Assembly: GCA_029783825.1 (NCBI GenBank)
Contig: JAREIK010000506.1
Coordinates: forward strand, 1,445,502 to 1,509,501
Direction of reading: 5' to 3'
Length of the DNA: 64,000 nt
DNA from: Sapria himalayana
Taxonomy: Eukaryota > Streptophyta > Magnoliopsida > Malpighiales > Rafflesiaceae
Made by a program: the position numbers and the translations under genes. Positions 23,609 to 35,202 of the stretch are shown piece after piece (positions within the stretch are counted from its first letter, which is position 1; every line of letters begins with the position of its first letter). The notes beneath the pieces were generated by a model. It was given only the letters and a program-made list of their open reading frames with translations. It was not told the origin of the DNA and made no database searches.

Positions 23609-24370
23609 TAGGGTTGTAACCGAGCCAAGCTACTCACGAGCTGCTCGACATTCGGCTCGTTAGAAGCTCGCTTGAACTGCGTTTATTAAATTAAACGAGT
23701 CGAGCCCGAACATCATTTTGAGGCTCGTAAGTTAAATGAGCCGAGTCCAAGCACCCTCAAACTCGACTCATCAACTCGTAAACAGGCTCGTGAGCAAGCT
23801 CGTGAACAGGCTCGTGAGCAAGCTCGTTAACTAGGCTTGTAAACAAGCTCGTAAACCAAGCTCGTCAGTAGGCTCGTGAACATGGAGAAGGCTTGATGCA
23901 GAATAAATTTTTCCTACAAATAAACATGATGAATATTTAACTCTTGAACATTCAATCAAATTAATTGAACTTTTATTATCTTATCTTTTTAATTTAGTTG
24001 TATGTTGACTATTTTAGATGAATATTTTCTTTAATTCCCGAATATCATTTTGAGTCTCGTAAGTTAAACAAGCCGAGCCCGAGCACCCTTAAACTCAACA
24101 CGTCAGCTCATAAATAGGCTCGTGAACAGGTTCGTGAATAGGCTTGTGAGCAAGCTCGTTAACCAAGCTCGTGAACCAGGCTCGTGAACAAACTCATGAA
24201 CCAAGCTCGTGAACAGGCTTGTAAGTTAAACTAGCAGAGCCCGAGCACCCTTAAATTCAGCTCGTCAGCTCGTGAACAAACTCGTGAACAAGCTCAAGCC
24301 TACTCCTTTAAAACCAAGCCAAGCCAAGCCTGCCTAATACTCAGCTCGACTCGGCTCAGTTACACCCCTA
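23609..24370. mobile_element. Non-autonomous hAT element with GCTCG-rich repeats
   Basis: This 762-bp element has ends TAGGGTTGTAACCGAGCC and, inverted, TAGGGGTGTAACTGAGCC. Target duplication: ATCAAATT at 23601-23608 against GTCAAATT at 24371-24378 (7 of 8). The interior is dominated by imperfect repeats of GGCTCGTGAACAAGCTCGT and is arranged as two similar halves around an AT-rich centre. Its ends differ from the GGTGTCAA group, so a different hAT transposase probably moved it. No coding capacity. Confidence 0.88.
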
Positions 24371-24639
24371 GTCAAATTATATACCAATCAAAAACTCTCA
24401 AAAAAATTTGCACAAAAAATATAATCACAAAATTTTCCTGATATTTGGCTCTTAATTATTTAAAAAAGTACGTGAATTGGACTATCATTTCGGAACAGAT
24501 GTAATATCAGACATAAGTATCATAATCCGACAATTATCAACAATCAACATCATCATATCATTCTCAATATTAATATCACATAGATCATCATCAGCAATCA
24601 ACTCACCCTTTTATTACAATCCAGCACGATCATGCATGC

Positions 24640-26340
24640 CCAAGCTCGAATCTTTCTAATCTTTCATGCATGTTAAAGCCTCAACAATATCTGAATATAA
24701 CTTCTATTTTCTACGCGAAATTACATTTATTATAATAGAAAAAACAAACTCTAATACTATGTTCGACACTAAAGAAATTAGTAAAGTCTGTGTCATCTTA
24801 GATAGTATGAGAAAGATAGACTCATATGATTTTCACCACTGTAATATATCAAGATTCATAGTATTAAAATATGATAAGATTAAGCAATAATCAATATCAA
24901 TGTACCGAAATAGATCGCTCTATTCAATGGTCCACCTCATCATTTTCCTTTACTAACTGAATAAAAAAATCATCTCCAAATATAGCATCATGCCCGTACT
25001 AGGAGCCTCACTACTACTATCAGCATACCTAGTAGTCTAGTACCATAGCATATAAATGGCTCAGTTAACTTTTTATGAATGAACTCTTCAAGTAAGTCTT
25101 CCAATTTCATGCATGAGAAAATATAAGTCAAATATTCTCTATCACTTCTACCTTAATCCTAGAGCCCATGCAGGCAACTAGATAATAAAAAGATAAAATA
25201 ATAGATCAGCACTTTAAGTACTTGATTTTCATCTTTACAACCATATCACTAAGTATCAGGTCATCTCGATACTTCCTAAAGATGTTACTAATATTATATA
25301 TACACATGAATATAATACAAGTCATGAAAATATAAACTAACGAACATATATTCGTCGTGTAATAAAAAATATTTAGAAATTTCATAAATAAAATTCCTGT
25401 AGTCTAGTCAGTATCGTTAATAAAAAATTCGTCACTCTTACTATTAACATAATCGAATATCATATATTCATATCCAACACATTAATCCAATATCAAATAA
25501 GTATAATTCCAATGATATCTCACATATGAATAGAATTTCTTCTTAAGATTTACAGACAAATAAAAACTACCAACTCGTGTTGTCTGTTAGACAAGCAAAT
25601 TTTTTTAAAGAGTTAAGAATGTTTTCTAAAGCAATGGCACACATCTTCATCCCCACTTGTATAATCAGGTTAATCACATGATACATGTATCTAATGTGAA
25701 AAATCTCTCCTAATAATTAATCTCTAATATTTCTAGTAAATATGTTAATCATTATTTTATTATTAAATGTATTATCAAATATGATACTAAATATTTTATG
25801 TTGAATTTTATATTCTCTAAAGATTTTCATCATATACTCAAAAATAATCGGGCTATCATAAGAATAGAATCTCAAAGAATCCTAAATTTTTTTTATTTAG
25901 TATCCATTTAGAATTTACATAGTGGGCGATAAGACATGCATAAAATATATCGTCATGAGTAGTTTATATATCAGACGTCACGGACACCACTCTACTATAT
26001 TCCCTAAATTTATTAATTATTAATTATTTTTCTAATTTATAATATTTTAGTATCTCATTCCTAGATGTGGACCTAGGAATCATATTATATGAAGGTTGAA
26101 AATATATCTGCATGATACTGACTACTCTTGGATCCTCAGAAATCTAATCAAAAGATCCATCGTAATAATTAATTTGACCATGTATTCTCTCCTCAATTCG
26201 CTGTGGTATATAATGAGGATAAATTGAGACTGAACTGAATCCAACATCAAAAAATTATGTTGAGTTGGATTTGTCTGATATTTAATGTATCATATTTTTT
26301 GATGCATAGTTCAGCATACATCTTAATGTACCAAGTCTCA
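24640..26340 (-). pseudogene. hAT-family transposase pseudogene, copy E
   Basis: Matches copies A and B block by block on the minus strand: hATC near 24660-24800, the helical region near 25200-25480, the second catalytic segment near 25690-25830, the amino-terminal core near 26050-26180, and the BED side near 26280-26340. All frames are short; no functional product is possible. The plus-strand frame at 24666-24890 is the complement of hATC. Confidence 0.75.
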
Positions 26341-26856
26341 CTCACGCATCATAATCCACACCAAAGGCCAAAGTCGAGTCCCAAAAGCCAAAATATAAAA
26401 TACCAAAATCTCAAAAGAAAAAATTAGAAAGAGAAAAAAGAACAAAAGCCAAGAGATTTATATTTTTAAAAAACATAAATCTTAGAATACAAAAAAAGGA
26501 TTACATAGGTTAATAAAAGAATTTTTTTAAGTATGTTTATAAAATTTTTTTTAATTTTTATTAATTAAAAAAATAGGAAGAATCCTTAGAGTCGACGAAT
26601 TTTGCCCCGTAGTCATTGGATGCAAAATCCAACGACTTATATTGAATTTTTTTTTACCGTTAGTTCAGTTCGACTATCAAACCAACCCAAACAATTCTCA
26701 TTCCAAAAGCTTTGGCTCCTAGAATGAAATAGAAATATGAAATTGAGCCTCAGACTCAATTCAAAAAAGGCAACAAGTCAGTTTTCTGGCCCGATGAAAT
26801 TTTTGGATCCATCGAGCTCCAGCCTTGCATAGTCAGGTTCGAGTCAAGGCGTCGAG

Positions 26857-27150
26857 TAGAGGTGTCAAACGGCCCGGCCCGGCCCGGCTCGGCCCATTTT
26901 TTTCGGGCACGGCAAGGCAGACTATGCCGTGCCAGGTCGGGAGTCGGGATCCAATCAGACCCGACCCGCGGTCTTTTTTTTCGGGAGGGTTGGGTCACGC
27001 CCACGCGTGCCCGCGTGAAACGGCACGGGAAGAACCCATGCCGCCATGTCGTGCCGGGCCAGGCACGGCACATTCCAACCCCGGGCACAGCATGGGCCCG
27101 GGCACGGTTTAAAAACGTGTTGGGCCGGCCCGGCCCGGTTGACACCTCTA
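26857..27150. mobile_element. Short non-autonomous hAT element, subfamily II
   Basis: This 294-bp element is the shortest of the family. Ends: TAGAGGTGTCAAACGGCCC and, inverted, TAGAGGTGTCAACCGGGCC. Target duplication: GCGTCGAG at 26849-26856 against GCATCGAG at 27151-27158 (7 of 8). The core GACCCGCGGTCTTTTTTTTC is shared with 13711-14161. Long open frames across it on both strands are composition artefacts. Confidence 0.93.
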
Positions 27151-28003
27151 GCATCGAGCTAGGTGGTTCAGGCTCAAGGCATATCTCAATTCATGTCGAG
27201 ATACCATGCCCATGGGCCTTGGTATTGGGCCATGTCTGGGCCAGCATTGACCCGATTGGCCTCGGCATGACACTACACGAGTCATGTCGTGAACAAGCCC
27301 AGCATGGGCATGAGCACGAGTCATTCTTGCCATGCAAGGCCAAGCACAACCGAATCATGTCGTGCCTCGGGCCAAGCTAGTCCGGCCCGGCCTGTTTGAA
27401 ACCTCTATATATAATGCCATAATGTTCAAAAATAAAACGCATATATACTTTTTTATTGAGTTATGATCTTATGAATTTTATTTATTTAAATTTATATTAT
27501 AATATAGTAAAATTTAATTTTGATATTTATAGTTTTATAAAAATTTACTTAAATTTAAAACTTAAAAACAAATGTCAATATTACACTTTGTGGTGCAAGT
27601 GAGATGGGTAGGTAGTTGCTATGGCACTTGGAAATGCCACTGCCAACCACTTCAATCTACAAAACTATAGCTGAAGCATACAATGCAAGTGTCGTAAGTG
27701 CACTGCCAATGCTAACTGAGCAGTGCCTATTGCCCATTGGATGGGCCCCGGTGATGCCCACTACCACTAGGCAATAGCTTGGTCAATGGCAGTGACATGC
27801 AAATATCAACCTAACCCAATATGACCCAGCATGACCTAGCATGATCCAACATACCTAATTCAATAAGGCATGTCATTGAATCATGCAAGACTAACCTACA
27901 ATGTGGTCGCGTCGTGTCCAGCACAACATAGTGACCTGACAGGGCCACCAAAATTCAGGTCATGTCATCTTGGCATGACACATTTAACACCTCTATCTAG
28001 ACT

Positions 28004-31000
28004 AAATTCCTTGTATACTAAAATATAATAAAAAATATTTAAACATTGGGATTTCTTTTTGCTATTACTAGTACATAAAGTTAATTAGACATTCAAATTT
28101 AAGTTGGACGCTAATTAAAGTCGAGAAAATATTTATTATGAATTTTTATATTGTTCTTTGAAATAACCTAAATTCATATTTAAAAGAAATAATTAGTTGT
28201 ATCTAGACCTAGTACAAATGCAGCATTTACAATGATGCTGATGATTATCTGTTAGTTACTTTAAATTCTATATCTTTTTGAGAAGATTGGGTATTTTTAC
28301 TTTTTCTACTATTTTGTATTATTATAATCAAATAACATAAATATAAATTAATTGATTATTATAATCAAATTCTATATCTTTCAATTTGATATTAAAAAAA
28401 CAAACAAATCACATAAATATAAATTATTTCTCTCATAAAATAATATATGATGAGACTATTATAATATCTTATATTTCTATCACATATATTAGCTAATAAA
28501 TATCTTCACTAATATCTTGAAGAGATCTTAGCTCATTTTTTTTCCTGAGTTTTGTATTCTAGATATTTATATATTACCTTAAGCTATAGTATTATAGTTT
28601 ATACTTATTTTTAAATTTTTTTTTACTTTATGAATTAGTCCAATTAACATGTAGGTTATCCCAATCCACTTCTTTTTTATTTATAGGATCCATTTAAAAA
28701 TCCATTTTATTCATTGAGTATTTTGTTATACACAAATATCAATCATGTCAGGCTTACATAAAAATCAAAGTTGAGCATAAAATTTTGTTTGGTGAGAATA
28801 CCAATTATTTGTTGTGCGATCGAGACATAAGTGAACTAAATAGTTTTATAATTAATTTTTCTTTTATAAAATGTCTGTCAAATTTTCAGTAGCTATGATT
28901 TCACATTCTTTTTCAATACTTATTTTTTTGCATCTACATTTTAATTATACCTAACAATCATCATTAGGCCCGACCCAAAATTCACAATTTTGACTAGCCC
29001 AACCCCATCCCAGCAGGTCCATGCTGACAATCCAGACTAGAACATGTGATGCCCAGCCAAATTTTTGCCCATGAAAAAAAAATATAAAACCCCATGACCA
29101 TTGGATTAACACAATGGTCATGGACTGTCAAAACAAATTCCCCTCCAATTACAATGACCAAGACGAACATTACAAATAATGAATGATGATGTTCCACATG
29201 TTATATTTTTCATTTTGACCTGTGCCAGACCATAAATAGGATTATAATCTGTAACATGTATCACGTACGTGGCTTTCAACTTTTTTCAATGAGCAAATTG
29301 AAATTTGATCAGAAACAAAAATCATGATGATTATGCATAGAATGGGCAACCATGCTAGCTAATGAAGATGGCACATTCTATGACATTCAATCTTCAAATC
29401 AGTCATTTTTTATCTTGCAGAAAATTAGTAGAAAGTAATATATGATCAACATATTGTGTGGACTGTGGTGGGGGCAATTGGTAAAAATGTTTAAAAAGAA
29501 ATTTGAACACAAAAATTATAGTGTTTCAATCCCCCCAGGAGAAATGTCATCATGCCGTTCGGCCTGCTAGATGAAACATTTAGCTACCAAAACACCCACA
29601 ATCTACAAACTCATAAGCCTTATCATCTCTCTTGGATTATTAAAGGAGACATGGTGGAAAGTAAACGTGTGTGTTCGCTTCTACTTTTGCTTCTATTTAA
29701 TAGTATTGCTTGAACAATCTAGAATCAAATATAGTACTTTGAATTGTTCTGTGAATATCATTAATGTTAATAATTACTCTTAGCATGTGATGTGATGATG
29801 GGTGATATCTCGAAGAGAACGATTGGTTAGCAATCCACCACAAATTTATCCATCAGTGATATATAACACCACCATGAGGTTGCAGACTGCTAAGTGATGG
29901 AACTGCTAAATGGATATGCTACCCCTATGAAGACTATTAAATGAGTGTGTTATTAAAACAAGAGTATCACTATTCATCACGTTCACATGCCAATCTCTCT
30001 TCCTAAGATTATATTTCCAAAAAAAGTATTCCTTTGTTGTGCTGTTAGTATCCTATTGATCTTTATTATGATGTCATCACTTATCATAACTAACTTGCCT
30101 AATTTGAAAATCTTCAACAATAAACTACCAAGAGGTGGAAACCAAATGTGGTGCATATTTACTTCCACTGACACTTTTCTTCATTAGTAGTAATGCTCAC
30201 ACAATTTTTGATCAAAGATAGGACTCTGAACTGTTCAACAAGTCACACTCTAACCAAGATGACGCACATTAATTGATTCATCTTGTCATGTGATAGTATA
30301 ATAGACGTTCTAGAGAAGATAGATTGACAATTGATCCTATTTGCACTAGTCAAACAAATGACAAACAATATAAAATAATAATAATATATATATATATATA
30401 GCCTAGAGAAAATGGAGAGGAGTGGTTGCCACTTCCCATCAATTCATAGTACACAACTATAATAAATTGGATTAGATGCACTAAGTGATGATTATGGTGC
30501 CATGAAATAATACTCCACAACTAGCAGTGGTGGTGATGGTAGTGGAGAATAGTAGAAGAGACAACAGTGATGACAACAACATCATTGCTTTAGGAATGTC
30601 TTGACTTTATACAAAATGTAAGTTGTACAATAAATTTCTCATTCGTTGCAATAAAAATAAAAGAAAATCAATTATATAAAGAGCATGTGCAATTACAAAA
30701 ATATAAATATATCGAATCTCATAAAAATTTTAATTATTAAATATATTTAAATAAAAATAATACAAGAATAATTGATCATCTAAAAGATTATTATGTTGCA
30801 CGTGTTTATTGGAGGTCATACTTTGATATCATGATAAATATATTTGTCCAAGAATAATAGATCTCATATTCAAAACTAATCATACATAGCATCTATGACT
30901 TTTGAATGTAAGATAATTAAAATATTAAACTTTCCCAAACCATTAATAAAGTAAGAGTCTTGTGGACTGGGCATGATCACCTCCAATATAAAAAGAACAC

Positions 31001-31039
31001 AAATATATAGTCATTGAAGTTGTGCACCTTATAGTTAAC
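28004..31039. other. Intergenic region, no gene recognised
   Basis: AT-rich sequence with only short, unmatched open frames (for example 29571-29783 and 29987-30187). Around 28960-29240 is a slightly GC-richer patch (AGGCCCGACCCAAAATTC, GGTCCATGCTGAC) that may be a relic of a hAT terminus. A (TA) run lies at 30385-30399. I see no splice-bounded exons or RNA genes. Confidence 0.5.
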
Positions 31040-31246
31040 TTATTTTTCTACTTTTGCCAAATACAAGAAATTCAATATATAAAGAGCATAATATAAATTC
31101 TGAAAAAACAGTGAACACTCCTGCAAACAACTGTCCATCATTGAGGCAATATTCGAGAAACATGAGCAATCGTAATTCACCAGCTAACTGTTCAACAAGA
31201 AAAGAAAAAATCAAATTTAGCCTTTTAGCTAAGTGGTTTGACTATC

Positions 31247-31274
31247 GCGTTTGGCGTTTGGCGTTTGGCGTTTG
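31247..31274. repeat. Four perfect copies of a 7-bp repeat, GCGTTTG
   Basis: Units at 31247, 31254, 31261 and 31268, in a GC-richer stretch that may be the first intron of the candidate exon at 31608-31674. Too short for a satellite; it looks like slippage. Confidence 0.9.
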
Positions 31275-31607
31275 ACACCAGAGTATTGCTGCTCCCAAAT
31301 GATGCACTTTTGAGGTTCTTACCCACTGAGCTGTTAGATAGGAGTTTTATTGTGATTCAAACGCTGAAGAGAGACAGTTAAAACGCTGCTCCAATCGTTG
31401 AGAATTACCAAAAACATGCATAACAAGGGATAATCTACAAACAAGAAAGAAGCCGAGCGGGGAACATTTCGTGAAGACTAAAAGGAAGAGCATAAGTAAA
31501 AGCAAGAGAGACTGGCATCAGTCGATTCCAAAAATAGTTACGCGTAGCTTAAGGTTAAGAGCAACAGATCATTCTTTCATAGATAACAAAAGCAAGGGAC
31601 AGCACAC

Positions 31608-31674
31608 CTGATTTAACAGAGATGATCGAAGCAAGGAAAATGTGGAAAAGGCATGAAAGAAGTAACGCGGGCAT
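31608..31674 (-). CDS. Possible orphan signal-peptide exon
   Basis: From an ATG at 31674 the minus strand reads MPALLLSCLFHIFLASIISV then KS. This is a typical secretion signal with a long hydrophobic core, ending at a good donor CAG|GTGTGC (exon end 31608, phase 1). The preceding 150-200 bases on the minus strand are GC-richer than their surroundings, as a leader might be. A phase-1 intron right after a signal peptide is common in plant receptor-like and secreted proteins. I found no second exon to the left before the TE block, so this may be a truncated gene, a captured promoter and first exon, or chance. The plus frame at 31622-31804 and the longer minus frame at 31613-31864 do not resemble known proteins. 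Confidence 0.3.
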
Positions 31675-31844
31675 CACAGAAACCAGATTGCTTCACATTT
31701 ATCGCATCTTCGACTATCTCAATGCTGCCGCCAATATATTTTCCAGGGAGGCAAAAAGTAGAGCGAGAGCCCGCGTAGCAGACAACAGTTCTTTCAATTG
31801 TTGACTTTATGAAAATAGTTGCCGCATGCCGGGAACGGGATGAC

Positions 31845-32715
31845 TGAAATTTTTTGAAAATCATTCATTAATCTCAATATTTGAATTAGTACAAATATAT
31901 TTGACAAAAAATGTCGATCTTACTATTTCATAACAATTTTTTTGTAAAAATTATGATTTGGTAGTTCAAACCTACAACAATTTGTTGAAGATCTACATTT
32001 TTTTCTAATTTATATTAGATCATCTCCAAGAGTCTCGATAAATGACTCTGTTTAGCTAATTTAGCGAGGATTTCTCCAAAAACGATATCCAACAGCCTCG
32101 CCACCCGTCTCGTTATTTTAAATATTGCCCAAATCACGCACTAGAAATAGCGAGTCTTCATTTCTCACCAGACGCATCAATCGAGGAAATTATGTTTTGA
32201 ACATAAACCAAAATTCAGGTAATAATATTATATTTTTTAACGCATCAATCGATTTTAACGAGTAACGAAAAAAGATAATGAGCAAAGAAAAAAAAATTTA
32301 AGGAATATCTGATTGTGTGCAATGAAATGTGGTTTTCGCAGCACGAAAACCAGATGTTCGTGCAACAAAATCTAGTTTTTGCTGCACGATTTGTGTGATA
32401 GTGTGCAACCGAAAATTATTTTTAAACTTTTTATTTTTTTTGTTTTTAAAATACATCTCATTTTTCTTAAATATACAGTTTTGTTTTTGATTCATGTCAA
32501 ATTTTTATCTAGTTAAATTAAAGTATATATCAGCAGTGTGTGTGTGTTGTGTCTATGTTTTTTTTTTGTGTTTTTGTGTGTGTGCTTGTGTGTGTGATTG
32601 TGTATATGTGTACAAGTGAATGAGATTATGTGTTGCTTATTTTAAAAGATTAAGTATTTTATTTCAGTCTTTCATTTCTATAATTATTTTGATTAATATG
32701 ATAAAATAGTTGTTG

Positions 32716-32748
<33 letters not shown>

Positions 32749-33290
32749 TGTGTGTGTGTGTGTGTGTGCACACACAAAAATATGACCGTTGTAAATATGA
32801 CCATTGTAAAAATCAATGTTTAAAATTTCAAAATTTAAACTTTTGAATTTAATCATTTTGGTGATGAAATTGCATTTTAAATATTAGTTACAAAATAACT
32901 AACTTTAAAAGTTAGTTATAGTTTGTTGAGGTGGATAGCAAAAATAGATAGCATTGTTGGAGTTAACTTTAAAAACTGAATAGCTAAAATAAATAATATA
33001 ATATTTTAATAATTTTTTAGTAGTTAAAATAGAGAGCATTGTTGGAGATGATCTTATGTACCAAATCAAATAATATTTTTGATTCGATACACTAAAATTC
33101 ATGAATTCAAAATATATATATCTTATTTACATCAACTAATCAACATTATAAAAATTACAAGTCAACATTAAGTTTGTTAAAAAACAAAAACAAAATTCAA
33201 AAAATAGTATAAATATACTAATGTATACATAGTATATCATAGTTCACAAGATAAATAATTAACAAAATATTCATAATTTCTGTAAACCCA
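31845..33290. repeat. Repeat family R, copy R0, split by a PIF element
   Basis: Left of the PIF insertion, 31845-31950 (AATATTTGAATTAGTACAAA, then ATATATTTGACAAAAAATG) matches 58780-58860. Right of it, 33057-33250 (AAAATTCATGAATTCAAAAT, then CATTATAAAAATTAC) matches 58975-59110. The two parts continue one another when 32018-33053 is removed. This is one of four copies of an unclassified repeat described in the findings. Confidence 0.6.
32018..33053. mobile_element. PIF/Harbinger-type (Tourist-like) element, 1036 bp
   Basis: The terminal inverted repeats are GATCATCTCCAA at both ends, extending imperfectly as GATCATCTCCAAGAGTCTC and GATCATCTCCAACAATGCTC. A perfect 3-bp target duplication, TTA, lies at 32015-32017 and 33054-33056. 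Together these are characteristic of PIF/Harbinger. No transposase is encoded. The interior contains a long (TG) microsatellite at 32717-32768 and two TGCACGA-containing inverted segments near 32335-32390. Confidence 0.88.
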
Positions 33291-33663
33291 ATCACCTTTT
33301 ATATTAGGTAGAAATTTTAATTACAAAAAAAATTACCCAGGTTAAATAAGAATAAATAAAAAATCACTACTATATATTTGCTCCCCATTGGTTGGCATTG
33401 TCACCGTAAAGCAATGGATGCTATTGAATCTTAATAATTGGTGGTGACAATAAATTTTCATAATAAAAAAACATTCTGAGTCAAAAGTAGCTCAAGCAAA
33501 CTTTCATGAAGCAATGTGTTTCCTGCAAAATGTGATTAGATTATTGCTTTGATAGTAAGTATAATTTGATTAGAACATTATCATTTATTAGCTTGAAGAA
33601 GCCTTTGAGGAAGTTAATCATAATATATCTTTGTTATCTCAAATTTTCAAAGTTTTCTAAGCT

Positions 33664-34140
33664 CCACACAATTTTTTCTTGAAGAATAAGGAAATCATGT
33701 TAAAAGTGTTGATAGATCCATATATATGCTTAAGCGTAACTATGTATGTGGTTCTATATTCGTCTTTCCCTATCCTTATTTGGGCAAAATTAAATAAATC
33801 ACTAGCAAGGAGGAGCGGGGTAACAACTAAACAAAATGAGGAAAAAACATTGACTATGTTTTGAGATTATTCACAAACCAGTCCATAGTATGTTGGTCTT
33901 AGGTTTTATTTAAAAGGCTAGATGGGGGACACTCCCTCATCCAAGAGGGCACATGTCGTGCCCTCATATGTGAAAATGGGAATGTTTATATTTTCTCAAT
34001 GTTTTGAATAACTCCTTTTTTTAACAAAATACATGATTTTATTTCATGTATTTAGTCTATAATGCTCCTTGCATTTAAAAAAATAAAACAAACAAAACCA
34101 ACATTTCCAACTCATGCAAACCCAGCAAATATCCCCCTCT
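33664..34140 (-). repeat. Left (3') LTR-like segment of a Ty1-copia element
   Basis: About 480 bp align with 45640-46140, sharing TAAGGAAATCATGTT, TTATTTGGGCAAAA and AGTCCATAG.ATGTTGGTCTTAG. On the minus strand it is preceded by a purine-rich tract, GGGTAGAGGGGGAT (34131-34146), in the position of a polypurine tract, and beyond that by the RNase H coding end. The outer boundary is unclear because similarity stops at about 33664. The bases from 33291 to 33663 hold nothing recognisable. Confidence 0.6.
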
Positions 34141-34427
34141 ACCCTGGGTGGGGAGACACATACTACTGCGTAACTCAAAAAAATTAAACTTTGATAATGA
34201 TAAAGATTTCATGAATATATATGCAATATTTGTATTCATGTATACTTTTATAAGTAAAACTAACTTTTCATCTAATACATCTCATATCCAATGATATTGT
34301 ATATCAATATGCCTTGACCTATTTTATGTAAGGTTAAATTCTTAGAGAGATGTATAGTACTCTAACTATCCCACTATATAATATATGTATCTTATCACAC
34401 ATTCAAATCTGCAAGAAATCTTTTTAT

Positions 34428-35202
34428 CTATAAAGTTTCTTTGGAAGCTTTAGTAGCTACAATGAACTCATCTTTAGTACTAAATAATGTTATGCACTTA
34501 TGTAGCTTGGATTGTTTGGATACAACTCTTTCTCCAAATGTTATAAGATAACTTGAGGCGGATCTACGTGAATCTAAATCACTAGCCATATTATAATTAT
34601 TATATCTGAGAAGTATAGATTTTAAACCACCCAAACATCAAGATAGCTAAAAAGTTTCCCATGAGTACCTCGAGATAAATTTCACAAAAGTCTAGTGAAA
34701 TCTTCCTAGGTTAAAATAAAAAGACTAACAACACCAATAATATGTGCTATATATGGTCTAGGATAGACCATGACATACATAAGACTATCAACTACTGAGT
34801 CATATGTGATAAGACTCATGTCTCTCATTTTCTTATCAATCTCGAAACTATGCATGGTAAACTTAAAATATTTAGCTAAGGAAGTTGAGATTGGCTTAGC
34901 CTCGCTCTTGAAAAATCTTTCAAAAACACTACTCAAGTATCATTTTTGAGATAACAAGATATGTCTAGAAGACCTATCTCGATTGATACTCATTCCTAAA
35001 ATCTGTCTAATTAGGCTTAATTCATAGAAAATTACCATGAAGAAATGTAGACTTCACATCAGGTTGATCAATTTCTAAGTTCAACTTAGCATCTAAACTC
35101 AAAACTACTCGAATAAAATGCATTTTTTTTATTAGAGAAAATATCTCATCAAAATCAATTCCATACTTTTGATTAAATCATTTGATTACTAACTGAGACT
35201 TA
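34428..35202 (-). pseudogene. Ty1-copia RT/RNase H fragment, 3' half, split by CACTA-1
   Basis: On the minus strand, reverse transcriptase motifs start at the CACTA junction: KYGIDFDEIFS, then VVLSLDAKLNLEID, then DVKSTFLHG near 35060. The carboxyl part at 34706-34936 has SVVDSLMYVMVYPRP and IAHIIGVVS, and the RNase H region at 34428-34634 has NMASDLDSRRSASSYL and STKDEFIVATKASKETL. The region around the catalytic Asp pair is damaged. The other half lies at 44965-45420, and the reading resumes in the same frame across the CACTA insertion. Confidence 0.88.

Larger units (their letters stand above)
23177..24506 (-). mobile_element. Mariner-like (Stowaway-type) element, interrupted
   Basis: The ends are inverted repeats of about 30 bp: TATTATCTCCATTCCAAAAT at the left, and TATTACATCTGTTCCGAAAT when the right end is read inverted, both continuing into TAGTCCAAT. 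This resembles the Stowaway/Osmar terminal repeat. Inside is the 3' part of a mariner-like transposase (23290-23525, minus) and a 762-bp hAT at 23609-24370. Without that insert only about 560 bp remain, so most of the transposase was lost. The TA target duplication cannot be placed firmly. Confidence 0.75.
22569..27407 (-). mobile_element. hAT element copy E, inserted in copy D
   Basis: The left (3') end TAAATGTGTAAAATGGGCC and the right end, inverted, TAGAGGTTTCAAACAGGCC are flanked by CATGTAAT (22561-22568) and TATATAAT (27408-27415), 6 of 8 identical. The 4839 bp include GC-rich subterminal regions at both ends, a minus-strand transposase remnant, a mariner-like element with its own hAT insert, and a short hAT at 26857-27150. 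It carries the same transposase family as copies A to D. Confidence 0.8.
18789..27995 (+). mobile_element. hAT element copy D, host of a four-level nest
   Basis: The left end TAAATGTGTCAAGTATG and the right end, inverted, TAGAGGTGTTAAATGTG are flanked by CCTAGACA (18781-18788) and TCTAGACT (27996-28003), 6 of 8 identical. Inside are a decayed plus-strand transposase (20130-22310), two short hATs (19114-19518 and 20982-21557) and the whole of hAT copy E (22569-27407), which separates the D transposase from its own 3' end (27416-27995). Removing copy E and one target copy rejoins AT-rich 3' sequence like that of copy B. The ends are diverged, so this is an old insertion. Confidence 0.75.

Noticed and set aside
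31247..31274. Short regular repeats considered as CRISPR-like
   Set aside because: Seven-base head-to-tail units without spacers, in a plant genome.
33679..33864. Open frame of 61 residues with a hydrophobic stretch
   Set aside because: Lies in an LTR-like repeat whose other copy at 45640 does not keep the frame.
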